A DNA stretch of 64,000 nucleotides from Flavobacterium rivuli WB 3.3-2 = DSM 21788 (GTDB lineage Bacteria; Bacteroidota; Bacteroidia; Flavobacteriales; Flavobacteriaceae), in the NCBI RefSeq assembly GCF_000378485.1, contig NZ_KB899968.1:372001-436000 (forward strand), written 5' to 3'. Below, piece after piece: positions 40,674-48,212 of the stretch. Below the pieces are notes generated by a model, which made no database searches, was not told where the DNA came from, and saw only the letters and a program-made list of their open reading frames with translations. The first letter of the stretch is position 1; each line of letters opens with the position of its first letter. The position numbers were made by a program, and so were the translations under genes.

Positions 40674-40713
40674 TGTCATTCTGAACGAAGTGCAACGGAG
40701 TTGAAGAATCTCC
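40674..40713. repeat. Dispersed repeat (GTCATTC type), half copy
   Basis: TGTCATTCTGAACGAAGTGC followed by AACGGAGTTGAAGAATCTCC. This is the reverse complement, with few mismatches, of the right half of the 75-nt palindrome at 29219-29293. Confidence 0.8.
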
Positions 40714-40739
40714 GGAATAGCCAATTTTTATATCAATAA

Positions 40740-41207
40740 ATGAAAAATAGTTGCATAGCCATTGTGCTCACAATAATTGTTTTTGTTACTGGCTGTACCA
40801 AAAAGGAAGCAGCTAAACCCGAACCTGAAAAAGAGGCTGCCGCCAAATGCACCAAACCTCAAAAAAAGGAGTTTAAAATGTATGAGATGAGCCAGATGGC
40901 TGCTCTCATGGAGCAAATGTATGTAGATAACCAGCGCCTTAAAGAACGTATTTCCAATGGCGATACCATAGGTGCATTCCCTAAACACATTTTAAACATT
41001 CATACGTCGGCATTGACAGATGAAGATGATAACGATGCTTTTTTTAAAGAGCAGGCTGCAAAATTTATAAAGGCGCAGCAACTTATTTACAGCGACTCGG
41101 CTAATGCCAAACAACATTTTAACGATGCGGTTTCCAGTTGCGTGCAATGCCATGAAGGTAAGTGTGAAGGGCCAATACCACGCATTAAAAAATTGTATAT
41201 AAAATAG
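40740..41207 (+). CDS. Putative monoheme cytochrome c lipoprotein
   Basis: A 155-residue lipoprotein (signal ends VTGC, C19) with a charged linker and a helical domain. Near the C-terminus is a c-type heme attachment motif, C134-V-Q-C137-H138. A CxxCH near the end of a helical domain recalls cytochrome c'/c556, which fold as a four-helix bundle. Several methionines (47, 51, 53, 57, 60) could supply a sixth ligand. A redox or gas-sensing role is possible; no specific pathway is evident. It follows the DUF4920 gene after a repeat-filled gap. Confidence 0.65.
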   Translation: MKNSCIAIVLTIIVFVTGCTKKEAAKPEPEKEAAAKCTKPQKKEFKMYEMSQMAALMEQMYVDNQRLKERISNGDTIGAFPKHILNIHTSALTDEDDNDAFFKEQAAKFIKAQQLIYSDSANAKQHFNDAVSSCVQCHEGKCEGPIPRIKKLYIK

Positions 41208-41390
41208 CCTTAGATGGAATTTTTTGGAGGATTTATATTGGAGTTTTATTCAACGTAGTACTATGCTTTTCCGGAGCTTTATTACGTTAGCTATTTTTAT
41301 GGAAAAAGAGGAGTTACACATCATTATTAGAAGATAATCAACTAAACTTTTTTATTAGTATATTGTTAATCTTAGTGCCGATTGTAGTTG

Positions 41391-41398
41391 TAACTTTG
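41391..41398 (+). promoter_or_regulatory. Promoter -7 element of mnmD
   Basis: TAACTTTG, 19 nt before the TTG start. Confidence 0.5.
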
Positions 41399-41417
41399 TA
41401 TAAACATTACATATAAT

Positions 41418-42077
41418 TTGAAAAGAGAGATCATAACTACCAATGACGGTTCTGTTACCATATACCTGCCCGAAATGCAGGAAACCTATCATTCTAAATT
41501 TGGTGCTATACAAGAGGCTAACCATGTGTTTATACAAAATGGGCTGCACTTAAAACAAGGGCAGCCCATTTCCATTTTAGAGATTGGCTTTGGCACGGGC
41601 CTTAATGCATTCATCACATTTTTAGAGTCGGTTGCAACTAACCAGGTTATAAATTACACCGGGGTAGAGGCATACCCCGTAGCGCCGGAACATAGCGCAC
41701 TACTTAATTATGTAGTCCAAATGGATGCTGCACAACATCTTGACACCTTTAACGAGATGCACAGCAGCCCGTGGGATACTGAAATTGCCCTGAATGACAA
41801 CTTTAAACTGACGAAGCGCAAACAGTTTTTTGAAGATATAAACGATGTAAATAAGTACGACCTTATTTATTTTGATGCTTTTGGCTATCCATCGCAGCCG
41901 CATTTGTGGAGCGAGGAAATATTTTTTAAAATGTATACAGCTCTAAAACCGGGAGGCATTTTAGTAACCTATGCGTGCCGATCAATTATTAAAAACAATA
42001 TGAAGGCAGCGAGTTTTACAACAACTAAGCTGCCGGGTCCACCTGGTAAACGCGAAATGCTACGTGCAGTAAAATGA
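41418..42077 (+). CDS. mnmD: tRNA (mnm5s2U34) methyltransferase MnmD
   Basis: A 219-residue SAM methyltransferase corresponding to the methyltransferase half of MnmC; it completes 5-methylaminomethyl-2-thiouridine at tRNA position 34. Features: an N-terminal YHSKFGAIQEANHVFIQNGL segment, motif I LEIGFGTGLNAF, DLIYFDAFGYPSQPHLWSEE (the D-A-F motif with following W) and the GPPGKREMLRA ending. Start is TTG at 41418, as no ATG exists upstream before a stop and KREIITTNDGS aligns with family N-termini. The -7 element TAACTTTG is placed for this start. Confidence 0.9.
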   Translation: MKREIITTNDGSVTIYLPEMQETYHSKFGAIQEANHVFIQNGLHLKQGQPISILEIGFGTGLNAFITFLESVATNQVINYTGVEAYPVAPEHSALLNYVVQMDAAQHLDTFNEMHSSPWDTEIALNDNFKLTKRKQFFEDINDVNKYDLIYFDAFGYPSQPHLWSEEIFFKMYTALKPGGILVTYACRSIIKNNMKAASFTTTKLPGPPGKREMLRAVK

Positions 42078-42141
42078 TAAATTTTTGTTAAAAAATTATT
42101 ATATCGTGAAAGTCGATATGCTAAAAGTATCTAAAAAAACG

Positions 42142-42170
42142 TTGTAGTTAAATATTTATCTATACATTTG
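42142..42170 (+). promoter_or_regulatory. Promoter of 65-residue protein gene
   Basis: TTG (42142-42144), an 18-nt spacer and TACATTTG (42163-42170). Confidence 0.55.
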
Positions 42171-42214
42171 TTTGTAGATTACAAATCACCTATAACTTAA
42201 TTACTTAGAGAATT

Positions 42215-42412
42215 ATGCCCGCATCTATGTTTAGCTACACCAAAACCGTGCTGGAAAGTGTAAGTTTCGACCCAAAACTTTTTAGCAAGGAAGTAGAAAA
42301 AGCAATAAAAATGCTGCTGCCTTATGAGCTTGAACAATTAGTGAACTGGCTATATAGTTTTACTACCGCCAGGCCAGAGCTTAAGGGATGTCTTGCATAC
42401 GTTGCAGAATAA
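42215..42412 (+). CDS. Short conserved hypothetical protein
   Basis: A 65-residue soluble protein. The pattern SYTKTVLESVSFDPKLFSKE followed by KMLLPYELEQLVNWLYSF matches a short protein that I recall as widespread in Bacteroidota and of unknown function. A helical fold is expected. It is well framed as a gene: a full promoter upstream and a strong bidirectional terminator downstream. No neighbours share its transcript. Confidence 0.75.
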   Translation: MPASMFSYTKTVLESVSFDPKLFSKEVEKAIKMLLPYELEQLVNWLYSFTTARPELKGCLAYVAE

Positions 42413-42446
42413 CAAATATTAAAAAGGCTTTGAGCCACTAATAACT

Positions 42447-42482
42447 AAAAAAGGTTGCCCTTGTATAAAGGCAACCTTTTTT
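42447..42482. terminator. Bidirectional terminator
   Basis: AAAAAAGGTTGCC / GGCAACCTTTTTT stem of 13 bp; serves the 65-residue protein gene and the converging S41 protease. Confidence 0.9.
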
Positions 42483-42502
42483 AGTTTATAAAAACTATAG
42501 TT

Positions 42503-43984
42503 TTATTGCAGGTCTTTAATAAGGCTGCCAGAACCTTCTGGTGTGTTTTCTATATACATTTCGTTACCAAAACGGCGTGTACTCCTTGGGTCTTTAAATT
42601 GCTTAAAATCTGTACTGTAATCAGGGGCAGCATATCGTCCGCCAGGAGCAATTATTGATAATGCTTTGGCAAGCAATGGCTCATTAGGATCGCCCAGCGT
42701 ACCCAGTGTACGTACAGTTTCTTTAAGCTGGTTTAGTGTAGATGGCTCTATTCCATCGGTATAATCGCCAAAACCCTGTGCATTAACCGTTTTTATAACA
42801 ATAGGCTGCATGGCATAGGTATGACTCCCATTACGGCCGCGCGATGAAAAATCGGGAGAATCGTATAACGTAACCGATCCTACGTTTTTACCCACTGTTT
42901 TATCGCCTATTTGTATAACCTCTATATAAGGTTTAAGGCAGTTAATAACAAGCTCGCTGGCAGATGCTGTTGCGGCAGATGTTAATATATATACCTTTCT
43001 GAGACGTAAACTGTTTATAGCGGCCCCGTCTGACAATTGTGATGCAAATAAGTTTTGTATTGCCGCAGGGTTTTCGCGTTCATACTTTGCCTGTAATTTT
43101 GCATTCCACTGTTGTTTTGCAAAAAGGCGGTTGCCAAACTGCCCTGTAATCATACTGGCAAGATAAGTGGCTGTGCGTACAGAGCCACCGCCGTTATACC
43201 TTAAGTCGAGTACAAAATCTGTTACATTAGCCGAATTCAGCTCACCAAAAGCAGCATTAAGCTGTGTATCATAATTACTGTAAAAACCGGTATACATAAG
43301 GTAGCCTACGGTGTGGCTGCCACGGGTAATGGTAGTAACTGTATTTACAGGATTTTCAGAAAACTCTGTCCTTGTAAGCGCAACAGATCTTCCGTTTGGC
43401 GCTATGCCTCCATCTACAGCGGTAGCAAGGTTAAGCGTATAGTTGTCGCTATTTAACAGCGACTGGTAATTGCTCGATGTAAGCGATACGCCATTTACAG
43501 CGTAAAAAAGGTCGCCACGCCTTATGTCTTTGCCGGAGGCATCACTATCAGGCATTATATATTTTACATACCCAAAAATAGGTACATTAGAAAGTCCTTC
43601 ATCTGACGCATTTACATAAGTAAGGCCAAATTCTACACCATTGCTTTTAGCCACGCCCTGCAGGGCGTTTTCTAAAACATGAAAATCAGGAAATATTACA
43701 CTAAAGCGGTCAATTTTATTACCTAAAACATCCTGCCTGTAAAGCAGGCTTTCAAACAACGATTCGGGACTGCTGTATGCCTGCAGGAAATTGTTAAGCT
43801 CTTCCTGGTTGCCAAAGCGCTCATCGGCAAGGTTAGGCACATCGGCCTGCCATAAATAATAGGCATTAAGGCCTTTCCATATAAAATCGTTTACGGGAAC
43901 AGCATTATCATCCTGGTCTTCGCATGACTGAAAGGTTACGGCAGCCATAGCAAGCGAAAACAGTAATACAGTTATTTTTTTCAT
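42503..43984 (-). CDS. S41 family C-terminal processing peptidase (lipoprotein)
   Basis: A 493-residue periplasmic serine protease anchored as a lipoprotein (signal ends FQSC, C21). After an N-terminal helical region (30-110), a PDZ-like module (about 115-205: GVEFGLTYV, RRGDLFYAVNGVSL) precedes the peptidase core. In the core are FVLDLRYNGGGSVRTATYLA, the nucleophile region TSAATASASELV (S341 or S343), and K366 in GDKTVGKNVG, which supplies the lysine of the Ser-Lys dyad. It fits the S41 group typical of Bacteroidota lipoproteins. It is divergent from the ECF sigma operon. A minus-strand -7 element TATTTTTG is at 44038-44045. Confidence 0.88.
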   Translation of the reverse strand: MKKITVLLFSLAMAAVTFQSCEDQDDNAVPVNDFIWKGLNAYYLWQADVPNLADERFGNQEELNNFLQAYSSPESLFESLLYRQDVLGNKIDRFSVIFPDFHVLENALQGVAKSNGVEFGLTYVNASDEGLSNVPIFGYVKYIMPDSDASGKDIRRGDLFYAVNGVSLTSSNYQSLLNSDNYTLNLATAVDGGIAPNGRSVALTRTEFSENPVNTVTTITRGSHTVGYLMYTGFYSNYDTQLNAAFGELNSANVTDFVLDLRYNGGGSVRTATYLASMITGQFGNRLFAKQQWNAKLQAKYERENPAAIQNLFASQLSDGAAINSLRLRKVYILTSAATASASELVINCLKPYIEVIQIGDKTVGKNVGSVTLYDSPDFSSRGRNGSHTYAMQPIVIKTVNAQGFGDYTDGIEPSTLNQLKETVRTLGTLGDPNEPLLAKALSIIAPGGRYAAPDYSTDFKQFKDPRSTRRFGNEMYIENTPEGSGSLIKDLQ

Positions 43985-44037
43985 TTAGCAGTTTTGTTTA
44001 TAAAACGTAAATTTAATTATTTTTAATATCTGTGTAA

Positions 44038-44045
44038 CAAAAATA
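44038..44045 (-). promoter_or_regulatory. Promoter -7 element of S41 peptidase gene
   Basis: TATTTTTG on the minus strand, 53 nt before the peptidase ATG. No TAnnTTTG is seen for the divergent sigma-factor operon, which may use its own sigma factor. Confidence 0.4.
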
Positions 44046-44093
44046 ATCACTATTCGTCTTCATATTATAAACCAATAACAAACCAACCCAATA

Positions 44094-44609
44094 ATGAATC
44101 AGGCGGAGTTTATAAAAACCATCTCCCCGTTTAAAGACAAGGTGTTCCGGCTGGCCAGGAGGCTGCTCGTGAGCATTGAAGAAGCGGAAGACGCCACCCA
44201 GGAGGTGCTGGTAAAATTATGGAATAACAAAGAAAAACTGCAGGGCTACGGCAGTGTAGAGGCAATGGCCATGACAATGACAAAAAATTATTGCCTGGAC
44301 CGCCTTAAAAGTAAACAAGCCAGCGAGATGCGTATAGTGCACAGCAACTATACCGACAGGCAGGCAGGGCTGCAACAGCAAACGGAAGACCGTGACAGCT
44401 GGGAATGGGCCGAAAAGATAATGAAAAACCTGCCCGAACAGCAAAAGCTTATCATGCAGATGAGGGATATAGAACAATATGAATTTGAGGAAATTGCCAA
44501 AATAATGGATATGAACGAGACTGCCGTACGGGTGGCACTATCCAGGGCAAGAAAAACAATGAGAGAAGAATTGACAAAAACACACAGCTATGGAATTAAG
44601 AACAATTGA
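44094..44609 (+). CDS. ECF sigma factor (sigma-70 family)
   Basis: A 171-residue extracytoplasmic-function sigma factor. Region 2 contains EEAEDATQEVLVKLWNNKE, the usual -10 binding helix; region 4 has LPEQQKLIMQMRDIEQYEFEEIA and NETAVRVALSRARKTMRE, the -35 recognition helix. It is the first gene of a six-gene unit and overlaps the following gene by 20 nt. In Bacteroidota such factors are held by an anti-sigma protein encoded next to them. The DUF4252 genes behind it are the likely regulon core. No Bacteroidota -7 element is evident upstream, consistent with autoregulation from a specialised promoter. Confidence 0.93.
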   Translation: MNQAEFIKTISPFKDKVFRLARRLLVSIEEAEDATQEVLVKLWNNKEKLQGYGSVEAMAMTMTKNYCLDRLKSKQASEMRIVHSNYTDRQAGLQQQTEDRDSWEWAEKIMKNLPEQQKLIMQMRDIEQYEFEEIAKIMDMNETAVRVALSRARKTMREELTKTHSYGIKNN

Positions 44610-45033
44610 ACAATTACTGGATAAATACTTTGACGCAGCAACCAGTACTGCCGAAGAAAATCAGCTTAAGGAGTATTTCTCTTCGCCGGGTGTGGCGCCG
44701 CACCTGCAGCAGTACAGGCCTATGTTTGGGTACTTTGCCCATGAGGCAGCGCATAAGTTTGATAAAACCGTACCATTAAAAACCAAAAGGCATTATGCCA
44801 AATGGATATCGGTGGCAGCAAGCCTTGTGCTCATGATGGGAATGCTTTTTTACTTTAACTACCAACCCGTTAGCCAGGACAATGACCTGGGCACTTACAA
44901 CGACCCTGAAGTTGCCTTTAGGGAAACGCAAAAAGCGCTTAACATGGTTTCTAAAAACGTAAACGTAGGGGTAAACAGCATGAACTACATTGGAGAATAC
45001 GAAAAATCAAGAAAAACAATTTTTAAAGAGTAA
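44590..45033 (+). CDS. Putative anti-sigma factor
   Basis: A 147-residue protein with a cytoplasmic N-terminal helical part (IEQLLDKYFDAATSTAEENQ, typical of the anti-sigma domain start in Bacteroidota), one membrane helix at about 77-96 (WISVAASLVLMMGMLFYFNY) and a short periplasmic tail. Overlap with the sigma gene by 20 nt and this topology argue for an anti-sigma factor, although no zinc-binding H-x3-C-x2-C motif is present. It is followed 28 nt later by the first DUF4252 gene. Confidence 0.75.
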   Translation: MELRTIEQLLDKYFDAATSTAEENQLKEYFSSPGVAPHLQQYRPMFGYFAHEAAHKFDKTVPLKTKRHYAKWISVAASLVLMMGMLFYFNYQPVSQDNDLGTYNDPEVAFRETQKALNMVSKNVNVGVNSMNYIGEYEKSRKTIFKE

Positions 45034-45061
45034 TAAATCACTCATCAATTAACAATTACTC

Positions 45062-45520
45062 ATGAAAAAAATCATCATCGTTCTATTACTTGCAGTATTA
45101 CCTACTGTAGCATTTGCACAAAAAGCTTTCAGAAAGCTTAGGCATACTGATGGTATAGCCGCTATAAATGTAAGCAATGGCGGTTATAATGCACTTAACG
45201 ATAAAGATAAGGTGGCTTTAGGTAGTGTAGCCCGAGATTATTTAAGTAGTGCAAGCCATCTTGATAATCTTAATGTCTTTATATCGTCAGAGAAAAAACA
45301 TGCTCGAACTATAAAAAGGGCCATGCTGGATTATTTAGGCGAAAAGCAAATGGAAGAGCTAATAAATTTTGAACAGGATGGGTCTGGTATAAGCATTTAT
45401 ATGAAAAAAGACACATCAGGTTCTGATATTACAGAGATGCTGCTGTTTGTAGAAAACAGACAAAAAAATGAATCGGTACTTATATCTTTTACAGGTACCT
45501 TGGGTTTAAACAAAAAATAA
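45062..45520 (+). CDS. DUF4252 protein, copy 1
   Basis: A 152-residue protein with a signal peptide ending TVAFAQ. The mature domain is DUF4252: an AFRKLRHTDGIAAINVSNGG start, a SHLDNLNVFISSEKKHA strand, the MEELINFEQDG helix-turn, and a final MLLFVENRQKNESVLISFTG strand. It is the most divergent of the four copies here, with a shortened middle. Function is unknown; such proteins accompany ECF sigma factors in many Bacteroidota. It is likely periplasmic. Confidence 0.82.
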   Translation: MKKIIIVLLLAVLPTVAFAQKAFRKLRHTDGIAAINVSNGGYNALNDKDKVALGSVARDYLSSASHLDNLNVFISSEKKHARTIKRAMLDYLGEKQMEELINFEQDGSGISIYMKKDTSGSDITEMLLFVENRQKNESVLISFTGTLGLNKK

Positions 45521-45554
45521 ATAAAAGTCATCATCAAATTTAAAATCAATAATC

Positions 45555-46016
45555 ATGAAAAAAATCATAATCACTTTACTGTTAGCTGTTATGCCTGCAG
45601 TAACATTTGCCCAGAACGCTTTTACAAAATACGAAGGTAAAGAGGGTATAGACGTTGTAACCGTAAACAAAAAAATGTTCGAACTGCTGGGAGGCATAGA
45701 AACCAGCGGCGGTGGCGAAAAGGCAGATAAATACCTTAAACAGGTTAAAAACCTTGATAACCTTAAAATATTTACTACCACACAGCTTAACTATATTGCT
45801 GATATGGAGACAACGGTAGCCAGCTATTTAAAACAAAATTCGCTTGAAGAGCTTATGACATTTAACGATGGCGGTGCTAAAACCAAACTTTACGTAAGAT
45901 CTGGCAAAAAAGCATCTGAGCTTAAAGAATTCCTGCTATTTTCGCAGGGTGGTAAAAAAAATGAGGCTGTGCTCATGTCCTTTAGCGGCAACATAGACCT
46001 TAATGGCCTTAAGTAA
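45555..46016 (+). CDS. DUF4252 protein, copy 2
   Basis: A 153-residue secreted DUF4252 protein (signal ends VTFAQ). Core motifs: AFTKYEGKEGIDVVTVNKKMF, VKNLDNLKIFTTTQLNYIAD, the LEELMTFNDGGAKTKLYVRS segment and FLLFSQGGKKNEAVLMSFSG. It is closest to copy 3, sharing the VNKKMF and LDNLK words, consistent with a tandem duplication. It starts 34 nt after copy 1. Confidence 0.85.
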   Translation: MKKIIITLLLAVMPAVTFAQNAFTKYEGKEGIDVVTVNKKMFELLGGIETSGGGEKADKYLKQVKNLDNLKIFTTTQLNYIADMETTVASYLKQNSLEELMTFNDGGAKTKLYVRSGKKASELKEFLLFSQGGKKNEAVLMSFSGNIDLNGLK

Positions 46017-46094
46017 TTAAATAACCAGCCGGTTGTTTATAAAAGGCAACCGGGGTTATTGCCCCAAAACAAAAACTATTTTAAAATCTGTACA

Positions 46095-46622
46095 ATGAAA
46101 AAATTATTTGTAGCCTTTGTATTCCTTCTTATCCCAACTATATTCTATGCCCAGTCGGCATTTACAAAATTTGAGGATAAGACAGATATTACATCGGTAA
46201 TTGTAAACAAAAAGATGTTCCAGCTTATGGGTGAAATGAAAATGGATCCTAAAGATAAAGAGGCTCAGCAGTACCTTAATATGGTAAAAAAACTGGATAA
46301 CCTTAAAGTGTTTACCACCACAAACACTAAAAATGCCAACGAAATGAAAGCTACCGTAGATAGCTACCTTAAGGCAAACCCGCTTGAAGAGCTAATGCGT
46401 ATTAATAAAGATGGGCAAAATATTAAGATCTTTATAAAAAGCGGTGCATCATCATCTCAGGTAAAAGAGTTGCTTATGTTTATGGATGGCAGTGGTAAGG
46501 CAAACACGGTATTAATGTCGCTTACCGGAAATTTTGACCTTAACGATATATCTGTACTTACCGATAAAATGAGCCTGCCCGGCGGCCCCGAACTTAAAAA
46601 AGCAGCTGCTAAAAAACAATAA
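46095..46622 (+). CDS. DUF4252 protein, copy 3
   Basis: A 175-residue secreted DUF4252 protein from the ATG at 46095 (signal ends IFYAQ); an upstream in-frame ATG at 46059 would place extra residues before the signal. Shared words are AFTKFEDKTDITSVIVNKKM, KKLDNLKVFTTTNTKNANEM, LEELMRINKDG and LMFMDGSGKANTVLMSLTG. Unlike copies 1 and 2 it has a C-terminal extension of about 20 residues rich in Lys, Pro and Ala. It ends 4 nt before copy 4. Confidence 0.85.
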   Translation: MKKLFVAFVFLLIPTIFYAQSAFTKFEDKTDITSVIVNKKMFQLMGEMKMDPKDKEAQQYLNMVKKLDNLKVFTTTNTKNANEMKATVDSYLKANPLEELMRINKDGQNIKIFIKSGASSSQVKELLMFMDGSGKANTVLMSLTGNFDLNDISVLTDKMSLPGGPELKKAAAKKQ

Positions 46623-46626
46623 CATC

Positions 46627-47166
46627 ATGAAACGTACCATAGCCTTATTAGCCCTTACTGCCTTATTATTAACATCGTGCAACGGTAAGCCCACGCTGCA
46701 AAAGTATTTTGTAGATAAAGCCGAAGACAAAAACTTTTTAGCGGTAGATATTTCGCCAAGCTTTATTAAGACCGATAAACTACAGCTTACACCAGAGGAG
46801 GAGACAGCATTAAAATCGCTTAAAAACGTTAACATTATAGCTTTTAAAGCCAATGATAAAAACGTGGGTGCTTATGAAAAGGAGCTTGAAGATGTGAAAA
46901 AGATTTTAAAAGACGATAGTTATGAGGAGCTTATTAAGTTTAACCGTGGTGCTACCGGTGCCTCTATAAACACTAAGGGCGAAGGCCAGGATATAGAAGA
47001 GTTGGTTTTGTTTGCCAATGATAAAACTAATGGCTTTGGTGTGGTGCGCGTTACCGGAGAGAATATGACTCCAAATAATGTGATGACTATAGTGGGCCTG
47101 CTGCAAAAAGCCAACCTTGATATGGAGCAGCTTAAGCCACTAAAAGCAATGATAGAACGAAAATAG
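46627..47166 (+). CDS. DUF4252 lipoprotein, copy 4
   Basis: A 179-residue DUF4252 protein that differs from the others in being a lipoprotein (signal ends LLTSC, C18). The domain is present: KNFLAVDISPSFIKTDK, LKNVNIIAFKANDKNVGAYE, the YEELIKFNRGGA-like segment and ELVLFANDKTNGFGVVRVTG. It is the last gene of the operon and is followed by a terminator at 47182. Three soluble and one membrane-anchored paralogue may form one complex (inference). Confidence 0.85.
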   Translation: MKRTIALLALTALLLTSCNGKPTLQKYFVDKAEDKNFLAVDISPSFIKTDKLQLTPEEETALKSLKNVNIIAFKANDKNVGAYEKELEDVKKILKDDSYEELIKFNRGATGASINTKGEGQDIEELVLFANDKTNGFGVVRVTGENMTPNNVMTIVGLLQKANLDMEQLKPLKAMIERK

Positions 47167-47181
47167 ATTTTTTAAAATATA

Positions 47182-47219
47182 ATAAATCCCTTGTAATTAA
47201 AGTTGCAGGGGATTTTTTG
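47182..47219 (+). terminator. Terminator of sigma/DUF4252 operon
   Basis: AAATCCC-TTGTAA pairs with TTGCAG-GGGATTT, with a 6-nt loop and T tract. Confidence 0.7.
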
Positions 47220-47236
47220 TTTGGGATAGAACGATT

Positions 47237-47475
47237 TTACTTCCAATCTCTAATTTCAATTTTCAAATCTTCGATAGTTTTAAATCTTCCATTCTTAAAA
47301 TCATCTTCCGACTGATCAATACGCCTGTTTAATTCTTCAACTGTCATAGGTTTAAAATCAGGCTGAATTTTTTGGTTTCCTTTTTAAGTAATTTCTCAAG
47401 TTGGATAATTACCTCTTCGCTTTGAAGCTTAAGGAATGCCTGCACAAATTCTATTTTTCTTGATTGTAAATCCAT
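47237..47475 (-). pseudogene. Frameshifted antitoxin-like gene
   Basis: On the minus strand, ATG 47475 opens MDLQSRKIEFVQAFLKLQSE, EEVIIQLEKLLKKE and then runs into a stop in frame. Shifting by one base at an A-run near codons 34-38 restores PDFKPMTVEELNRRIDQSED and continues to DLKIEIRDWK, ending at a stop at 47237. The joined product (about 79 residues) resembles the small Bacteroidota antitoxins that accompany RelE-like toxins. No toxin gene follows. The frameshift could be real decay or a homopolymer sequencing error. Confidence 0.6.
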
Positions 47476-47548
47476 GGTCACTTCTTTTTTTCAAAAATAC
47501 AAAATTAATTGAAAGTAATATATTTAGTTTTTTGACTACATGCAATCA

Positions 47549-47884
47549 TTACTCAAGCAGTTTTTCTATTTCAGTTTTTAATATAGGAATTTGTTTGACT
47601 ACAATGCCCCAAATAGTTTCATCTGATACGGAATCATATCCATGAATAATCCTGTTTCTTACGTCTACAATTTTTCGGGAATTTGAAATATCTAATGTGT
47701 CTGATTGTTTAAGTATACGGCTCATAGCCTCGCCGATAATTTCAAGATTTCGCTCTACAGCCCGTTTTGTCCTGATGTCTCTTTTGTAATAATTAAAATC
47801 ATGAGGAATATCTATAAAGAAGCTTTCAATTTCGAGAATTGAATTGTGGATATCAAAAAGCCAGGTTTTAACATCTTTATCCAT
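47549..47884 (-). CDS. HepT-like toxin (DUF86)
   Basis: A 111-residue HEPN protein. The RNase-like motif R-x4-H-x-Y is intact: R76 N77 then H81 and Y83 in RNRIIHGYD, and upstream helices carry RAVERNLEIIGEA. HepT toxins are paired with MntA nucleotidyltransferases, which neutralise them by AMPylating the Tyr of the motif. Here the MntA-like gene lies immediately upstream and overlaps by 8 nt, in the usual antitoxin-first order. The module probably acts in plasmid/chromosome maintenance or defence. Confidence 0.88.
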   Translation of the reverse strand: MDKDVKTWLFDIHNSILEIESFFIDIPHDFNYYKRDIRTKRAVERNLEIIGEAMSRILKQSDTLDISNSRKIVDVRNRIIHGYDSVSDETIWGIVVKQIPILKTEIEKLLE

Positions 47885-48176
47885 AAATCAACTGACGTTC
47901 TTTTTCAAGGCTTTGCCTAAAGTATGGATTTTTTATAGCTGTTTCTTCAAGAAGGTCAACAGGGCGTTTAAGAATTTCCTGTAGGGAAAATTTAAGATCA
48001 TAATAATTATCTCCGTATTCTAAAATTTCCTGTGGTTGAAAATCTACAACCAAATCTATATCACTATCATCATTAAATCTGTCTGTAAGCACAGATCCAA
48101 AAGCATATAAAGATTTAACTTTGTGACTTTTACAAAGTTTATTAATAGCATTTATATGATTTTGTATAAAATTCAT
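47877..48176 (-). CDS. MntA-type nucleotidyltransferase antitoxin
   Basis: A 99-residue minimal nucleotidyltransferase from ATG 48176 (MNFIQNHINAINKL). It shows the full catalytic pattern G-S-x10-D-x-D (FGSVLTDRFNDDSDIDLVVD) and a third acidic residue further on. It is predicted to AMPylate and silence the HepT-like partner, whose gene it overlaps by 8 nt. The TTG at 48182 in the same frame would add only two residues. A TATCTTTG element ends just 4 nt before the ATG, suggesting a leaderless transcript. Confidence 0.85.
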   Translation of the reverse strand: MNFIQNHINAINKLCKSHKVKSLYAFGSVLTDRFNDDSDIDLVVDFQPQEILEYGDNYYDLKFSLQEILKRPVDLLEETAIKNPYFRQSLEKERQLIYG

Positions 48177-48179
48177 ATT

Positions 48180-48187
48180 CAAAGATA
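48180..48187 (-). promoter_or_regulatory. Promoter -7 element of MntA/HepT pair
   Basis: TATCTTTG on the minus strand; transcription would begin at or next to the ATG at 48176. Confidence 0.45.
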
Positions 48188-48212
48188 TAAAATCTATTGA
48201 TAAATTAGCTTG

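Noticed and set aside
41208..41390. Short frame MEFFGGFILEFYST after the CxxCH lipoprotein
   Set aside because: Only 14 codons with no conserved pattern; treated as non-coding.
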